Below, piece after piece: positions 11,718-23,093 of a stretch of DNA of 64,000 nucleotides; position 1 is the stretch's first letter; each line of letters starts with the position of its first letter. The translations under genes were made by a program, and so were the position numbers. Source of the stretch: Arachis hypogaea (lineage: Eukaryota > Streptophyta > Magnoliopsida > Fabales > Fabaceae). The notes beneath the pieces are model-generated. The model did no database searches and was not told the origin of the DNA. It saw only the letters and a program-made list of their open reading frames with translations. The DNA lies in NCBI RefSeq assembly GCF_003086295.3, contig NC_092040.1, positions 63,281,559 through 63,345,558 of the forward strand, given 5' to 3'.

Positions 11718-14700
11718 TTAAGCATATTCCACACTGTAATCAAGATTAAACAAAAGGTTCCGACGGCCTTCTGAACCTATTGGTATCTTCAGAGATCTTG
11801 CAATTGATCCCAATCTGTCATCACTTTCATAATCCATCTCTCGCATACATCGCCTTCTGGCCTTGCTTAGTGTCTCTTTTGATGGTTCAAACCCCGCAGC
11901 AATCTGCCAATCGAGTTAGCATATGTCAGCGATCTTTGCTGGAAAAAACATTTTAAAAAACTCAAAAAGCATATTAAGACCATTGCAGTTACCATATCAT
12001 CAAGAACTGCCAAGGAAGATTTGACGTCACGGTTAATCAGGTGGGCGTCAACAAGGAGCGAATATGATTTTGCATTGGGCTTAACACCCAAACTCAAGAG
12101 ATGCTCAAACACCCTCAAAGCCTCACTTGTCTGCCAAAAACCACAATACAATCCAAGTTATAATTACGGACTTCGGTGCATCACGCCCTGTTGTAGGAAA
12201 TTAAGAATATAGCCAAACAGAAGATGAACATCCAAATCAGATTAAAACCAGGTACAACAATTTCAGCATCATTTTCCATGAACCCGCACACACCCATTAA
12301 CAAAAGAAAAATATTTCAACTGTCGGTGACAAAAAGCTTCAGCAGAAAAAACTGATGACAGAGCAGCAATTTCGGCTGCAGAGACAACTTTATATCTCAA
12401 ATATCATTGATTGTAAGTTTAACACAATTTGAAAATAAAGAGGCAATAAAGGGAGACAGGAAGGCAATGGGGTTTGATAATTAATAAAAGATTTGTGTGA
12501 TGGAACAGTCATCACCTTCTTGAGCTTCCCAAAGGCATAAATTAGCCCATTATATGAATGAATATTAGGGGTCAACCCAAAATCAGATCCAATTGCGTCA
12601 AAAGTCTGGTAGGCACGATCAAGGTCCCATATATTTGCACAACCTAAAATGATGCAGTTTAGGGCAGCAACAGATTTATAAGGATTCTCTGCACGGCTTA
12701 AATTCTCCAGTTGAAAAAAAACCTAAATTAAACAACATGATTAGATCAAACTGCAAATGAAAACCAAAAACTTAGTAAAAAAGACAATTTGAAAGATATG
12801 CTATATTGATTAGCTAATATTGATGATTCAATTCAATAGAAGGCAAGACATACAGTATCCAAAGTCTCAAAACCTTTCTTGGAGCATGCAACAACCAATG
12901 GATGTAAAGAAGTAAATGGACAGAACAAGTCTTCGACTTCTTCATTGGATTCTCCATATGCAGACTCATAATCATGTAAAGTAGCAAAAGCCTTTTGTAG
13001 GTTCCCCATGGATGCATGGGCATATATCTTTCCAAGATATGATTCTGGATTAGGAGCTTTATTTTTACGCAATGAGCGGATCAAAACAGCCCATGATGCT
13101 CCTAACAGCTCAGAATTATATGTTCTACCTGCAGTCACAAGAGCTGCCACAACTAAACCTTCATCTACGGAAAGTAATAAGGCAGGTCTTGCACTTTCAC
13201 CCTTCAACATCCACTTAGCCATAAATTGCAGGCCATAAAAAGCTAACTTGCTATTATCCTCTTGAACAGCAATTTCAACTATATAATTGCACATACTCCA
13301 GGAGGGACAAAGGGATTTGTTCTGATCTGTTGTCTGGAAAAATCAATTAGAAAACACAATAAACATTAAGTTACTAGAATATTACTATATCTTTGGCGGG
13401 TTGGGATCTCAGAGGGTAACAGAAGGAAAGGAATGGCTAGTGAGCAACTAATGCTTTCCCTCCCATCGCCTAAAAGATCCCATTTTGGAAACAAACCATA
13501 AAGGAAAAACCGAGGCAACAGCGAGATTAATCACTCACCCTGCACCTTTCAATTATTGTAACCAATAAATCAAGTCTGTGCTTTTTGACACAACTCTTCA
13601 CACATTCCATAAATACGTTCATTGACAACACAGAACCAGATTTCAAAGTTAAATCTATATATTTGAATGCAGCATCAATCTGGTCAGACTGAAAGAGCAT
13701 TCCAATGACCAAGTTATATGATTCAGCATCGGGGAGAGATTCATTGCCTGTCTGCAGCATCCTGATAATAACAAAGCAAATTTGTTCAATTTACGCACAC
13801 AACAGTACTAAAAACTGTGTGTAGAAGGTAATGTTGACATTGGCTTGTCTCATTGGAATTTGGAAAGCATAATGCATTTATGCAGTGAGATGCAAAACTC
13901 CATCTTAGGTAGAAGCACCTATAATGACTTGGCTTTTAAGGATGGGCTAAACACCCTAGACCAAATTGGCAAACAACCTGTAGATCCACCCTCCAAAAAA
14001 GATGAGATTACTGCTTGCTCTTTCATACAAGATGAGATTGATAGAAGACCTAGACTTCAGTATCAGCTTGGTATCAGATGCAAAACTCTCACTTTTAAAA
14101 TTTGTCCCAACTCTTAAACAGTGGGTCTAACAAACCACCATCAGAAACACAAATGGAGCATCAGAAAACAATCAAGGCATCAATTAATGCACATCTAACA
14201 CCAGTAGAACACAGCCTAAAGCAAATACTATTCAGGAAAAACTTTCATAAAAACAAAAGCTAAGCTTATTTTCTTTATAATTAATTCATTAAAATAGTTT
14301 TTCAGCACCTACGGTCTCGAAGTACCATACTCCACCTCAAAACATTTTAGCCAACAAAATGATTGAAGTATCAGATCATACATGAAATGTTACTACAATG
14401 TAAAGATGTACCGCACTACTGCATCAAAGCTACCAGACTAAACAACTCCAAAAACTCAAGACACCGTAACATTAAATGTTTGGTTTCATCAACTCCTATA
14501 TCCACACAGGCTATTGTTTCAAATGTCATTTCTCCCATAATATATCCGCAGCATCAGAGGTAGTGCCAATAAGACAGGCCTTATCCTCCGTCTCCTTACA
14601 GTGATTTGGCCTAGTAAGTACCCACCAAAAATCACTAAACGGCCTCACAAATTCTTCACATTTATCATCAAGCACAACTATTCCACTTTCTATAATCATT

Positions 14701-15544
14701 GCATAGAAACTAAATTGAAAAAATGGAAGCCAAAACCACAAATTGAAACACTAGGATCGAGTACCATAAGCCAATTCTGTCCAAAATTAGTGAAATACAA
14801 AAATTGTCTCTCTTTGTTGATCAAAGAGTTCACTTTTAACATTCTGAGTTCCCCATTTGGTTAACTGATTCGAAAAATTAATCGAAAATCAAATCAAATT
14901 GACAAAGTTGTTCGGGAATCTAACCGTTCGATGAGCTTCTCGGCAGCAACCGTTTCGTTGGCCTGATACATAGCCTTAAGGACAAGGTTAAACGACGCCG
15001 TATTAGGGACAATCTGGAATTCATCCATCTGTGCAAGTAGATCCAACAACTCGGCGGCAGAAGCCCCAAGCATGAGATTAGCCCTAAGGTAATGGTTAAA
15101 CAGGCCGACGTCGGGCTTGTTGGGCTTGCCGTTCTTGTCGAGAGACCTCACCCAGGCCTCGAACAGGTCCTTTACGTCGGCCCACTGCTGCGACGCCATC
15201 CAACTAGCGAAGAGGTTCATCAGCGAGGTCGCGTCGTGGGTGTTGGAGAGTGTTTGCATTTGGAACCATTGTTGCTGGTTGGTGAACAAGTTCTGAGGGG
15301 TGATAGAGGAAGCAGTGAAGGAAGATGGTGGGATTGGGTTTCGCCAGTTTTCATTGTAGAGTGGGGATCCCGAGGCTGGATTTGGAGGGAGGGAGGTGGT
15401 GGTGGTGGTGGTTGGAGGGGTGGGTTCAGGGGTAGCGAGTTGGGGTTCTTGGAAGAGGGACGGGAAGGTGGAGATGGTTTTAATGAGAGTGGGTTTTCGG
15501 AGGAAAGAGCGGGCTCTTGAGAGGATCGTCATTTGCGACGCCAT
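11718..15544 (-). CDS. PPR/TPR-like protein, probably mitochondrial, six exons, 617 aa
   Basis: Exons on the minus strand are 14925-15544, 13539-13761, 12854-13333, 12516-12722, 11993-12130 and 11718-11903. All introns are GT-AG, the frames join without a stop, and the total is 618 codons including TAA. The N-terminus (MASQMTILSRARSFLRKPTL) is rich in Arg and Ser and lacks acidic residues, as in mitochondrial presequences. A Pro/Thr-rich linker follows at about residues 38-60. Helical repeats follow, for example LFNHYLRANLMLGASAAEL in exon 1, SYLGKIYAHASMGNLQKAF in exon 3, SYNGLIYAFGKLKK at the end of exon 4, and SYSLLVDAHLINRDVKSSL in exon 5. PPR proteins bind organellar RNA or form part of the mitoribosome. 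Length and layout recall Arabidopsis At1g26460, from memory and untested. The gene appears intact and is the only clear host gene here. Confidence 0.9.
13762..14924 (-). other. intron 1 of the PPR gene
   Basis: 1163 bp with GTTAGA at the donor and TTATCAG at the acceptor. It splits an Arg codon (CG|G). Plus-strand open frames within it have no supportable features. The other introns are short: 205, 131, 385 and 89 bp. Confidence 0.85.
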
Positions 15545-15794
15545 TGATGATGAGGGAAGTGAAGCTCTGAGCTTTGAAGAGCGTTTTAGGGTTAACGCAT
15601 ATGGGGGAGGAGGCTTCGTTGTTTGTTCGGGTTCGTTTGGGAAAGGGTTTAAGGGTGAAATTGTAAATGGAGGGTCCTTCTTTCTTTTTGGTTTTGGGTT
15701 TTATTTTTCTATCGCAGTTTATTGGGAAAAGGATGGCTTCGGCTCTGCGCTTGGTCTGTGATCCTTTTGTATTTAGGGGGGGCGGGCGGGAATG
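15545..15794 (-). promoter_or_regulatory. upstream region of the PPR gene (short, bounded by a Mutator-like element)
   Basis: Only 250 bp separate the PPR start codon from the target duplication of the Mutator-like element. The transposon therefore sits in or next to the promoter. I see no certain TATA box on the minus strand, which is common for housekeeping organellar-protein genes. Confidence 0.5.
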
Positions 15795-15804
15795 GTTTGT
15801 GTTC

Positions 15805-15980
15805 GAGTTAAATCTCAATTTGGTCCTCGAAATTTGGCTCGAGACTCAAAATGACCCCTACAATTTTATTAGCCTCAATTAGAACTCCTAATTTTGTAAT
15901 TGTGGCTCCGGCTTGTCCCTGCTGTCATCTCTGTTACCGGAAAGCTGATGTGGCACATTGTCATGACACAGTGAACTACA
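15805..15980 (+). repeat. left terminal inverted repeat of the MULE
   Basis: Matches the reverse complement of 20306-20481 over its whole length with scattered differences. It ends in the conserved block GATGTGGCAC...GTCATGACAC. Confidence 0.92.
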
Positions 15981-16131
15981 CGTGGCCTATTAAATGCTGA
16001 GTGGGATTGCTAACAGTTACATGACCTGGAGATAGAATTTTATGCCTCAATTTGGGGCCTACGATTGAAATAAATCCCTAAACAATGGCTCAAAACCCCT
16101 AAACTGATAATTCATCATCGTCTTCATAGGG

Positions 16132-16648
16132 ATGATTGGGAGCAGCAGTCAAGGTTCAGGGAGCTCAAATAGGTCACGTTCACATGGAACTTGGGCGAGG
16201 ACCACCAATCGCATCAGAGTAGGGAAGCTTCCTCAATGGTGTGGATGCGGGATGCGCCCTGTTCTTCGTTGGTCTGGTACGGACGCCAATCCTGAGCGAC
16301 CTTTTTTTGGTTGCCCAAACTACAATGTGAGTTGCTGAATCTTGGGAGCTTATTGGAACCTCGTTATTAACTGTATTTTATGTAAAAAAAATTTTCTTGG
16401 TTTCGTTGCAGACCGCAGGAAAGAAATGGTGCGGGCTTTTCGTATGGGCAGATGAAGAGGATGAAACCATTGTTGGGAGAGTTGATTCTGCAAGAGATGT
16501 TGACCATTGGAAAATGAATTTAAGATGGACAATTAGGGATTTGGAAGTTGATGTTAGGAATTTAAAAATATGGAACTGTGTTTTAAGTTTGCTTGTGTTT
16601 TTTATTGTGGTTTTGTGTATTGGTTATGGCTTAATTGTAAGAAAATAA
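16132..16648 (+). CDS. GRF-type zinc-finger protein with C-terminal membrane segment, 143 aa, MULE-borne
   Basis: Two exons (16132-16326 and 16412-16648) joined by an 85-bp GT-AG intron (AAT|GTGAGT ... TTGCAG|ACC). Exon 1 has a Ser/Arg-rich start, then QWCGCG. The zinc ligands are C37, C39, C61 and C72 with the spacing of a zf-GRF domain, followed by the diagnostic LFVWADEE. A short heptad-like helix (WTIRDLEVDVRNLKIW) comes next, and residues about 121-141 form one hydrophobic transmembrane segment ending in RK. Small proteins of this type (GRF domain plus tail anchor, At4g04775-like from memory) are common in legumes. The gene is open and spliceable while its neighbour transposase is broken. 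GRF fingers generally bind nucleic acid; the tail anchor suggests a membrane location. Confidence 0.8.
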
Positions 16649-17202
16649 ACCATGTGAAATTGTTCTTGATTGTAGAATTGAAATTGACTTGAATGCAATA
16701 GATATGTTAAACATCAGTTTTTGCCAGTGTTATTTTCAAGTTGGCTAATATGATAATGTTGAATGTTATCAATTTTTGCAATGTAATGGTATGAAGTTGC
16801 CATAAAAAACAGCATCTAATTGAACATAAATTATTATAATAACTGATATGCAAGTTTCAATTTCAACTTGGCTAACATGGTGATATTGAATATTATCACA
16901 GTCTTCAACGTGTACATATCAAGTTGCAATTAAAACACCTAATTTAAGATAAATGGTTATAGTAACATGGTGATACTAGCACTGATAGTTATAACAATCA
17001 TCAGCATTGAGAAGTATGTAGTATCATCATTATACAAAATATTAAAACCATTCAAAATACAACCAACTATTGAAATCCAAACTTGAACATTTTATATCAG
17101 TTTTACTATTTCTGACTTGTACATAAACTAATCCCAAAATACAATCATCAAGATGAACCCAAGTTTAACATAGTTAAATACAACAAAACAGAAAGCTTCT
17201 CA
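16649..17202. other. AT-rich spacer between the convergent MULE genes
   Basis: Non-coding. It includes imperfect direct repeats around 16730-17000, built on a 'caagttggctaa...atggtgatattgaatgttatca' theme. It probably carries the 3' UTRs of both genes. Confidence 0.5.
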
Positions 17203-19697
17203 TCACTTCTTCCTTGGAGGTATGAAGCCTGGCGTAGGGACAAATCTCATGACCCCTGCCAATGTTGCTGCTGTCCCAGAACTTGCTCCCTGCATTGGAT
17301 CCATATTTGCAGCAGTTGAGTGTTGAGATCTTCTCTTTGGGGGCAACTTGTTTGGCCTTGTAGGTTGAATTGGAACAAGTGGAGCAACCTGCAAGATAAC
17401 GAGTCAGTTCTACTAAAGAAATGTGTAAGGAATAATTATTGTTTATTGTTTTAAAGTGAGTTGAAAAGTCATACCACTTCATTAATCAATGGTTGTGAAT
17501 AACTGGGTTGTGTGATTCCAACCTCTGAAGTTGCAGTATCATTATTAGCATTGTTATCAGCATCATTTCCAATATCATTAGCAACATGTCCATCATTAGC
17601 AGTATTCACATTATGCCCATCAGCACCAACATCGACAGCAACACCAGTATTTGCAATAGCAGCAGCTTCACCAGTATTTGCAACAGTAGCAGCTTCAGCA
17701 GCTACAATAGCTTCAGCAATGGCTTCATCGTCAGCCTTTCTATGACTGCAACTTCTTTTAGTATGGCCTTTTGTCCCACAATAGGTACAAGTGAACTGCT
17801 TGTACTTTCTATTCAACTTAGTTGCACTTTTTTGTTTTTTACTTCCTGAAGGTTCCTCATCAGCATCTTTTCTTCTTTTCTTTGTCAAAGTTCTTGGCTT
17901 TCTCTTTACTTTAGGAGCCAGAGGCTTAAGGTATACAGATTTTTCCCATAATGCTTCTCCTGGAATTGGATTCAATGAGTGCAAGTATGTAGCCTTATAA
18001 GAATCCATAGTCAACCATTTGTGACAAAAGTCTTCAGGATCTTTGTTTACCTGTGATAGTGCAGCACATGCATGAACACATGGCATACCTACAATTTATA
18101 TGACTCCTTATTACACAATAAGCTCAAAAACATAAATAAACTCATATATTAATCAATGAAAAAAATCTCATATGAAAAAAAATGTACTCCTAATATACTT
18201 TTTATGTATTCCTAATATAAATTATTACCAACCTAAACAAATCGATATATATTAATCACATTTATGGAAGTAACAGTCGGCTCAACAACTAAAACAAATG
18301 AAGTCTTGTTTAGTGTTGAACTTCATTCCTACTTGAAGGTTGCACTCTCCGAATCTAGCTCCCTCATTAAATTGTGGGAACACATCATCACTATCATCTA
18401 CTGTGTCCTCATCTTCGCTGTTTGGGGGAGTTTTCATCTCTTCAGAATGCCAGGAGTCATTTCCATCCAAATCAGCAAAATATGGATCATAGGCATCATA
18501 TTCTCCACCTTGGGCAGCAGCTTTATTGCCTAACACATCTACCAAGTCAACCTCCTCATCAGAGTTCACCATTAGGATATCTTCTTCCAATAGCATTTTT
18601 CGTTTTTCCTTGCTCCAAGCAGATCCAGGTGCATGTTTCAACTTATGATTCTTCTTCGTCACTTCAAATCCTCCACTGTCAGTCTCAGTTTCAGTTGAGC
18701 TATCAATAGGCCCTGCCTTATAAAGAGAGTCTTCCGCACTCTCGTATGAATCACTGCTACTACTGCTGTTGTCCTCATTGCTATGTTCATTTTGTTGAAC
18801 TTTAGGTGTTGATCTACTAGCTGATCTAGTCACAGGGGGAGTGGATTTCATAGTGGTTGCTTTGGCAGTTTTTGGCTTGTTATTATTTGGTGTGACTTTT
18901 TTAGTTGCGGGCTTAGATGACTGAAACTTTGGTTGGGTTTGCTTGACAGTGGTAGGTTTACATAAGTTGGGCTTGGAGATAGTGGGCTTCATAGTGGTGG
19001 GCTTAGATTAGTTAGGCTTGGATGTAGAGGGGGCAGCAGTGGTGTACTTAGATGAGTTAGGCTTAGATGTAGTGGCCTTGGCAGTGGTGAGCTTGGATGA
19101 GTTGGGCTTCGATGTAGTTGGTTTAGCTTCATTCGTGGTTGTTGACTTTGTTGGGACATTAGCTGATGCATTGGGTGGGGGTTTGGTAACTGAAGTAGTC
19201 TCAACATTTGATTTTGTGGCTGCATTAGAACTGGGGATTGTGGGTGTTGAATTAATAGTAGATTGTTTGGTGATGGTGTGGGGGGTGCTTGTATTTGGGT
19301 TTGGGGTGGGAATGGACATGGGGTTGGGAGAAATCTCACACAAGTCTGGACACTCCTCTTCATCATCAAATTCTGGTTGGGATACTCCATGTTCAAAGTA
19401 AACATGTACAATTCCTTGGTTATTCTTCGCATGAAAACACATCTCCAACAACTCAGAATCATGTGAAAGAGCTCTTAACCCAGTCTTTAGAGGTCTTCCA
19501 GGAGCCAGCCACCAACATTCCACAATGTTATCATATCCTAACACTTTGTAGTAGTCCCTGATTGAAAACACATCCATTGTGTCCTTATCTAATCCAACCA
19601 ACTCATCAGTGTTGTCGCTAACATATGCTACATTACCATCCTCCTTGGTAACAAACCTACCTCCATGGTGAAATACTATGGTTATATGATCATCTAT
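17203..19697 (-). pseudogene. Mutator-like transposase, core deleted
   Basis: The minus strand from 19697 begins right after an acceptor (TTCTTTGCAG|ATAGATGATC). It first encodes a PB1-like N-terminal domain (HITIVFHHGGRFV ... GIVHVYFEHG). A long Thr/Ser/Lys/Pro repeat linker follows (TTSKPNSSK units), then an acidic stretch and the beginning of the MuDR DNA-binding domain (LQVGMKFNTKQDF). At about 18282 the sequence jumps. The next exon (17475-18088) begins within the SWIM finger (MPCVHACAAL) and carries a CCHC knuckle (CTYCGTKGHTKRSC), and a last exon at 17203-17388 ends PPRKK. The whole DDE catalytic region is missing. A TAA at 19008-19010 interrupts the repeat linker where neighbouring units have TCA (Ser). 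Confidence 0.85.
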
Positions 19698-20130
19698 CTG
19701 CAAAGAAATCTCAAACAAATTCAGACTAATTTTTATGCATACGACATTCATAGGAAACCGTCCTAAAAGTACCACTGTCAAATCTTTCCATTACAACATT
19801 AATTCTAGACCCACAAACAACCAATATGTCACTCATCAACAAAACTAACTTTGTAGCAGCACTAAAAAAATAAACAGCATCAAACCCTAAGTCCTACATT
19901 GCATGTGCACATTAACCACAACAGTTTATTAACAAAATACAGAAAAAAATCAGCAAACAAAGTTAAAGAAGTAGAAGATAGCGCATTGGTAGCAATGGGT
20001 TTTGTAACTAACCTCTGTATGAACTTGTACTTCTGGTTTCTTCACTCTTGTCTAAACCCCCAAGTTTGCATAGATTTTCAGAATTGCTAGAAGGAGCTCC
20101 TTTGGATTTCACAGCAAAGCATCAGGAAAA

Positions 20131-20201
20131 ACGAGGAAGAGGAAGAAGAAGAAGAAGAAGAAGAAGGAGAAGGAGAAGGAGAAGGAGAAGAAGAAGAAGA
20201 A
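20131..20201. repeat. GAA/GGAGAA microsatellite
   Basis: A run of GAA and GGAGAA units inside the MULE near its right end. On the minus strand it reads as a poly-Ser frame, which is not evidence of a gene. Confidence 0.9.
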
Positions 20202-20305
20202 TATGATCGTCGTACTGAGAAGTGGGAGAATTTTAACCACCAAAACAAGTGAAACGACGTAGTTTTAATAGGCTTTGGGCGCGAAGTCATACGCTGTCAT
20301 TTTGG

Positions 20306-20481
20306 TATAGTCCACCGTGTCATGACACTGTGCCACATCAGCTTTCTGGTGACGGAGATGACAGCAGGGGCAAGCCGGAGCCACAATTGCAAAATTGGGG
20401 GTTCTGATTGAGGTTAATGAAATTGTAGGGGTCATTTTGAGTCTCAAGCCAAATTTTAGGGGCCAAATTGAGATTTAACTC
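20306..20481 (-). repeat. right terminal inverted repeat of the MULE
   Basis: Inverted copy of 15805-15980. It ends ...GATTTAACTC immediately before the target duplication. Confidence 0.92.
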
Positions 20482-20639
20482 GTTTGTGTTCCTTAGTAGT
20501 GACCTCCTTGCAGCTCTCGTAGTGGGCCCCACTTTCTTTGTGGTGGATCAGTTTTGGGCAGTATTTGATAGGTTGTGGCCTTGTGGGGTAGGCTCAACCA
20601 AAAAGAATTTGGTGGGGTAGGGGTGAAGTTTTAACAAAC

Positions 20640-21005
20640 AAGCTTCGTGTATGTGGCGAAGCATGTGATGTAATGGCAAAGATGTTTGGCTCAAATGAAG
20701 TCACACCAGGATTGAATCCTAGTGGAGCTATTAGGTTAGTGTGTGTAAGTGTGTTGTATGACCAAAAAAAGCTTTGTGTATATTTAAGATATTGCAATAA
20801 ATGAAGTTACACCAGGATCGAATCCTAGTGGAGCTACTAGATTAGTGTGTGTGAATGTGTTGTATGACCAAAAAAAACTTCGTGTATATTTAAGATATTA
20901 CAATAAAGACACATTTTGTTCAATCTTTTACTTTGTATGACCAAAAAAAACTTCGTGTATATTTAAGATATTACAATAAAGACATATTTTGCTCAATCTT
21001 TTACT
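20640..21005 (+). repeat. SINE-like repeat with three tandem 3'-end copies
   Basis: GCGAAGCATGTGATGTAATGGCAAAGATGTTTGGCTC... resembles the box A region of a tRNA-derived SINE. GGATTGAATCC at 20709 resembles box B. A second, shorter copy of the box B part occurs at about 20815. The tail 'gtatgaccaaaaaaa(g/c)tt(t/c)gtgtatatttaagatatt(g/a)caataa' is repeated three times, at about 20756, 20867 and 20936. The family name is not known to me. Confidence 0.5.
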
Positions 21006-21366
21006 TTTTTTTCCACTACTTCTTAATTTTTTACTTTTTTCGATGTTACTTTTCTTTTCTTCCACTATTTTGCCTAATGTCTCTCCTTCTTTATCTATTA
21101 CATTTGAAGGAAACATTAAAAATGTAAGTGATGAGATTAAAAAGGTAGTGTTTAAGAATAACGAGTTTGAAGGAGATGGAAAGGAATGCAGAAGTGGTTT
21201 GGGTTTAGAAAAGAGATATAAATGTAGAAGGATGGAAGACTGGTGAAGATTTATAGTAGCTGTAGAATGAAAGGTCATAGAGACCGTATAGGAGGTTGAA
21301 TCTGATGGAGTATGTGTTGTCACAACTAGCTAAGGGGAAGAAACCTAATGCAAGTTTGAAGAATTT
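21006..21366. other. AT-rich spacer, no gene seen
   Basis: T-rich sequence with short open frames on both strands and no recognisable domain. It may be the degraded inner part of the second Mutator-like fragment. Confidence 0.35.
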
Positions 21367-22484
21367 TTATTTTCTAATTTGAAATGATATTTTTGGTATT
21401 TTATAAATGCCTCTGACCCTCTCCCTATCATTCTTTATCCACTTCAACTCCCTCCCCTCAGCAATAAATAAATCGTTTACCACATCTTTAAACCTTTCAA
21501 CAGTTGCAAACTTCGTTCCTAACTCAAATTTGCCCTCACCATGAGCATAGTCATCATCAAACTCTAGAAATTTGTGGCTGTTACCTTCATCCTTGGATGA
21601 TATGGGTATATGCAATTCCTCGGACTTGTACTCAAACATAATTTCTTCAACCTCTGTTGGGACTTCACTGACATAGAATCCACCTGCCACCACATTATCT
21701 AGCACCACTTCAGGCCCATCACCACTACCTCCTTGATCATTCGGCCCACAACCCCCTGCAATCCACCCTCACCACCAGCCCCAGTTTTAGCGTGCCCACT
21801 ATTTTCTCCTCTTACATTCACCCACGAACCATATTGCACCTTCTTCTTTCCAACTTTAGATTTTTCCTTTAACCTTGGTCTTTTTCACATCTGGCTTCTT
21901 CGGAGTCACTACCTTCTTTCTTCCCTTCATTCCTCTTTTTCTCTTACCACCAGCAATCCCGCTATTACTGCCAGAATCAGTGTCATCACTCTCAAATCCA
22001 GCTGGTGGAGGTTTATACAAGATATCTTTCGTGCTCTCATACCTGTCATCCAATGAAAATGATGTCTTTAGTTCCTCTAAATTTTCATCCACATCTACTT
22101 TGCCATCACCATTCTTGCCAGCATCATCTACAACCTCTGGAGCATCAACGGAATGATCAAAGTATATGTAGAACTCAAGAGTCTGTTGGTTCTTCAATAA
22201 GTTCTCTCGCATTGCATTGATCCCTGCATCCCTAGTTAACACGTTCAGTCCAAACTCAATGTTAGCACTTGTTGGACCATACCAGTATACTGCCTTGTAT
22301 AACTGGTATCCCAAACCTTTAAATAACGTTATAAGGTCTTTGAAATTCACAAAGTCTAGGTCCATCTTAGGGAATCTCTCTTTCTTACCATTTTGATAAA
22401 TTAGGGCACCATCACTTCCTCTCACGAAGTTTCCTCCATGGTGAAAAATCGGCACCACAAAAATATCAACAATCTGAAACTGAC
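21367..22484 (-). pseudogene. Mutator-like transposase N-terminal fragment
   Basis: The first piece (down to 21856) starts after an acceptor-like CTGACCAG/TTTCAG and encodes a PB1-like domain: VVPIFHHGGNFVRG near the start and LEFYIYFDH near its end. An acidic linker and a Lys-rich segment (GKRKRGMKGRKK) follow. After about 150 bp with several stops, the second piece (21367-21708) holds the start of the MuDR DNA-binding domain (KFELGTKFATVERFKDVV ... RELKWIKNDRERVRG). The DDE core, SWIM finger and C-terminus are absent. The two pieces are in the same frame, separated by small indels and stops. Confidence 0.75.
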
Positions 22485-23093
22485 CAACGAACAACTATAT
22501 GTTAGTATTAGGATAGATTCAAAATTTATGAATGAAAACCCGTTGCCCTAACACAATCCCTCCTACTAGTCCTACAAACAATGTTCTACAAATAATTTTT
22601 GCACCTCACTATACCATTGTTACACACACTATCAACATGCACACATGATTATTCCACCCTTAGTACACACATCAATAACAGAAACTTCATCGATAAGCAA
22701 GGTGATCTTACCTTCTCACGAAGACAGCAACAATGACCTCAACAATGACCTTCTTTCTTGCCTCTGACAGCAACTTCACCCCACACCGATTGCTCTTCTA
22801 CATATGTAATTTTTTAGGGAGAAACAGGGAGGAGGGAATTCGATTGTTGCTCTTCTTAAGGTTTTCAGTAATTCAGAAACTCATACATGGGTGTTATGGG
22901 TATTGCATATGAAAATTATGGTGTGTTTCGAGGGATGGGAGAGAAACAGTGACGTTTTATTGCCTGGGGACTAATACGTCCTCTTTTAGAAAGCACAGCC
23001 CATGTGTTAGCCCATAACAGCCACGTCAGTGCCAGGGGAGCAACGTCAGTGTTTTCCGTCAGGGCCAATGGAGTGACTTTAACGGAGGGGTAT
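21367..23093 (-). mobile_element. degraded second Mutator-like element, N-terminal part
   Basis: A different MULE family from the complete one. It keeps the PB1-like and MuDR domains of a transposase on the minus strand. Right of the coding start, 22500-23093 is non-coding with repeated 'cacgtcagtg(c/t)' motifs typical of a MULE end. The right end is cut at 23094 by insertion of element F. I could not find the left terminal repeat. Confidence 0.6.

Larger units (their letters stand above)
15805..20481. mobile_element. complete Mutator-like element (MULE), 4677 bp, TSD GTTTGTGTTC
   Basis: The element has 176-bp terminal inverted repeats beginning GAGTTAAATCTCAATTTGG and an exact 10-bp target duplication GTTTGTGTTC at 15795-15804 and 20482-20491. 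The termini, repeat length and 9-11-bp duplication are those of the Mutator superfamily. Inside are two convergent genes: a small GRF zinc-finger gene on the plus strand near the left end, and a transposase gene on the minus strand from the right end. The transposase has lost its catalytic core, so the copy is non-autonomous but may still be mobilisable in trans because both ends are preserved. It lies 250 bp upstream of the PPR start codon. Confidence 0.93.

Noticed and set aside
13845..14864. Plus-strand open frames in PPR intron 1
   Set aside because: Short frames with no recognisable domain inside a well-bounded intron.
15092..15761. Long plus-strand open frames opposite PPR exon 1
   Set aside because: They are antisense shadows of a GC-rich, Thr/Pro-rich exon. 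The minus-strand gene has consistent splicing and domain content.
19018..19561. Plus-strand hydrophobic open frame opposite the MULE transposase linker
   Set aside because: Antisense reading of the Thr/Ser/Lys/Pro repeats gives Val/Gly/Leu repeats; there is no independent support.
20087..20290. Poly-Ser minus-strand frame near the right end of the MULE
   Set aside because: It is the GAA/GGAGAA microsatellite read as codons.
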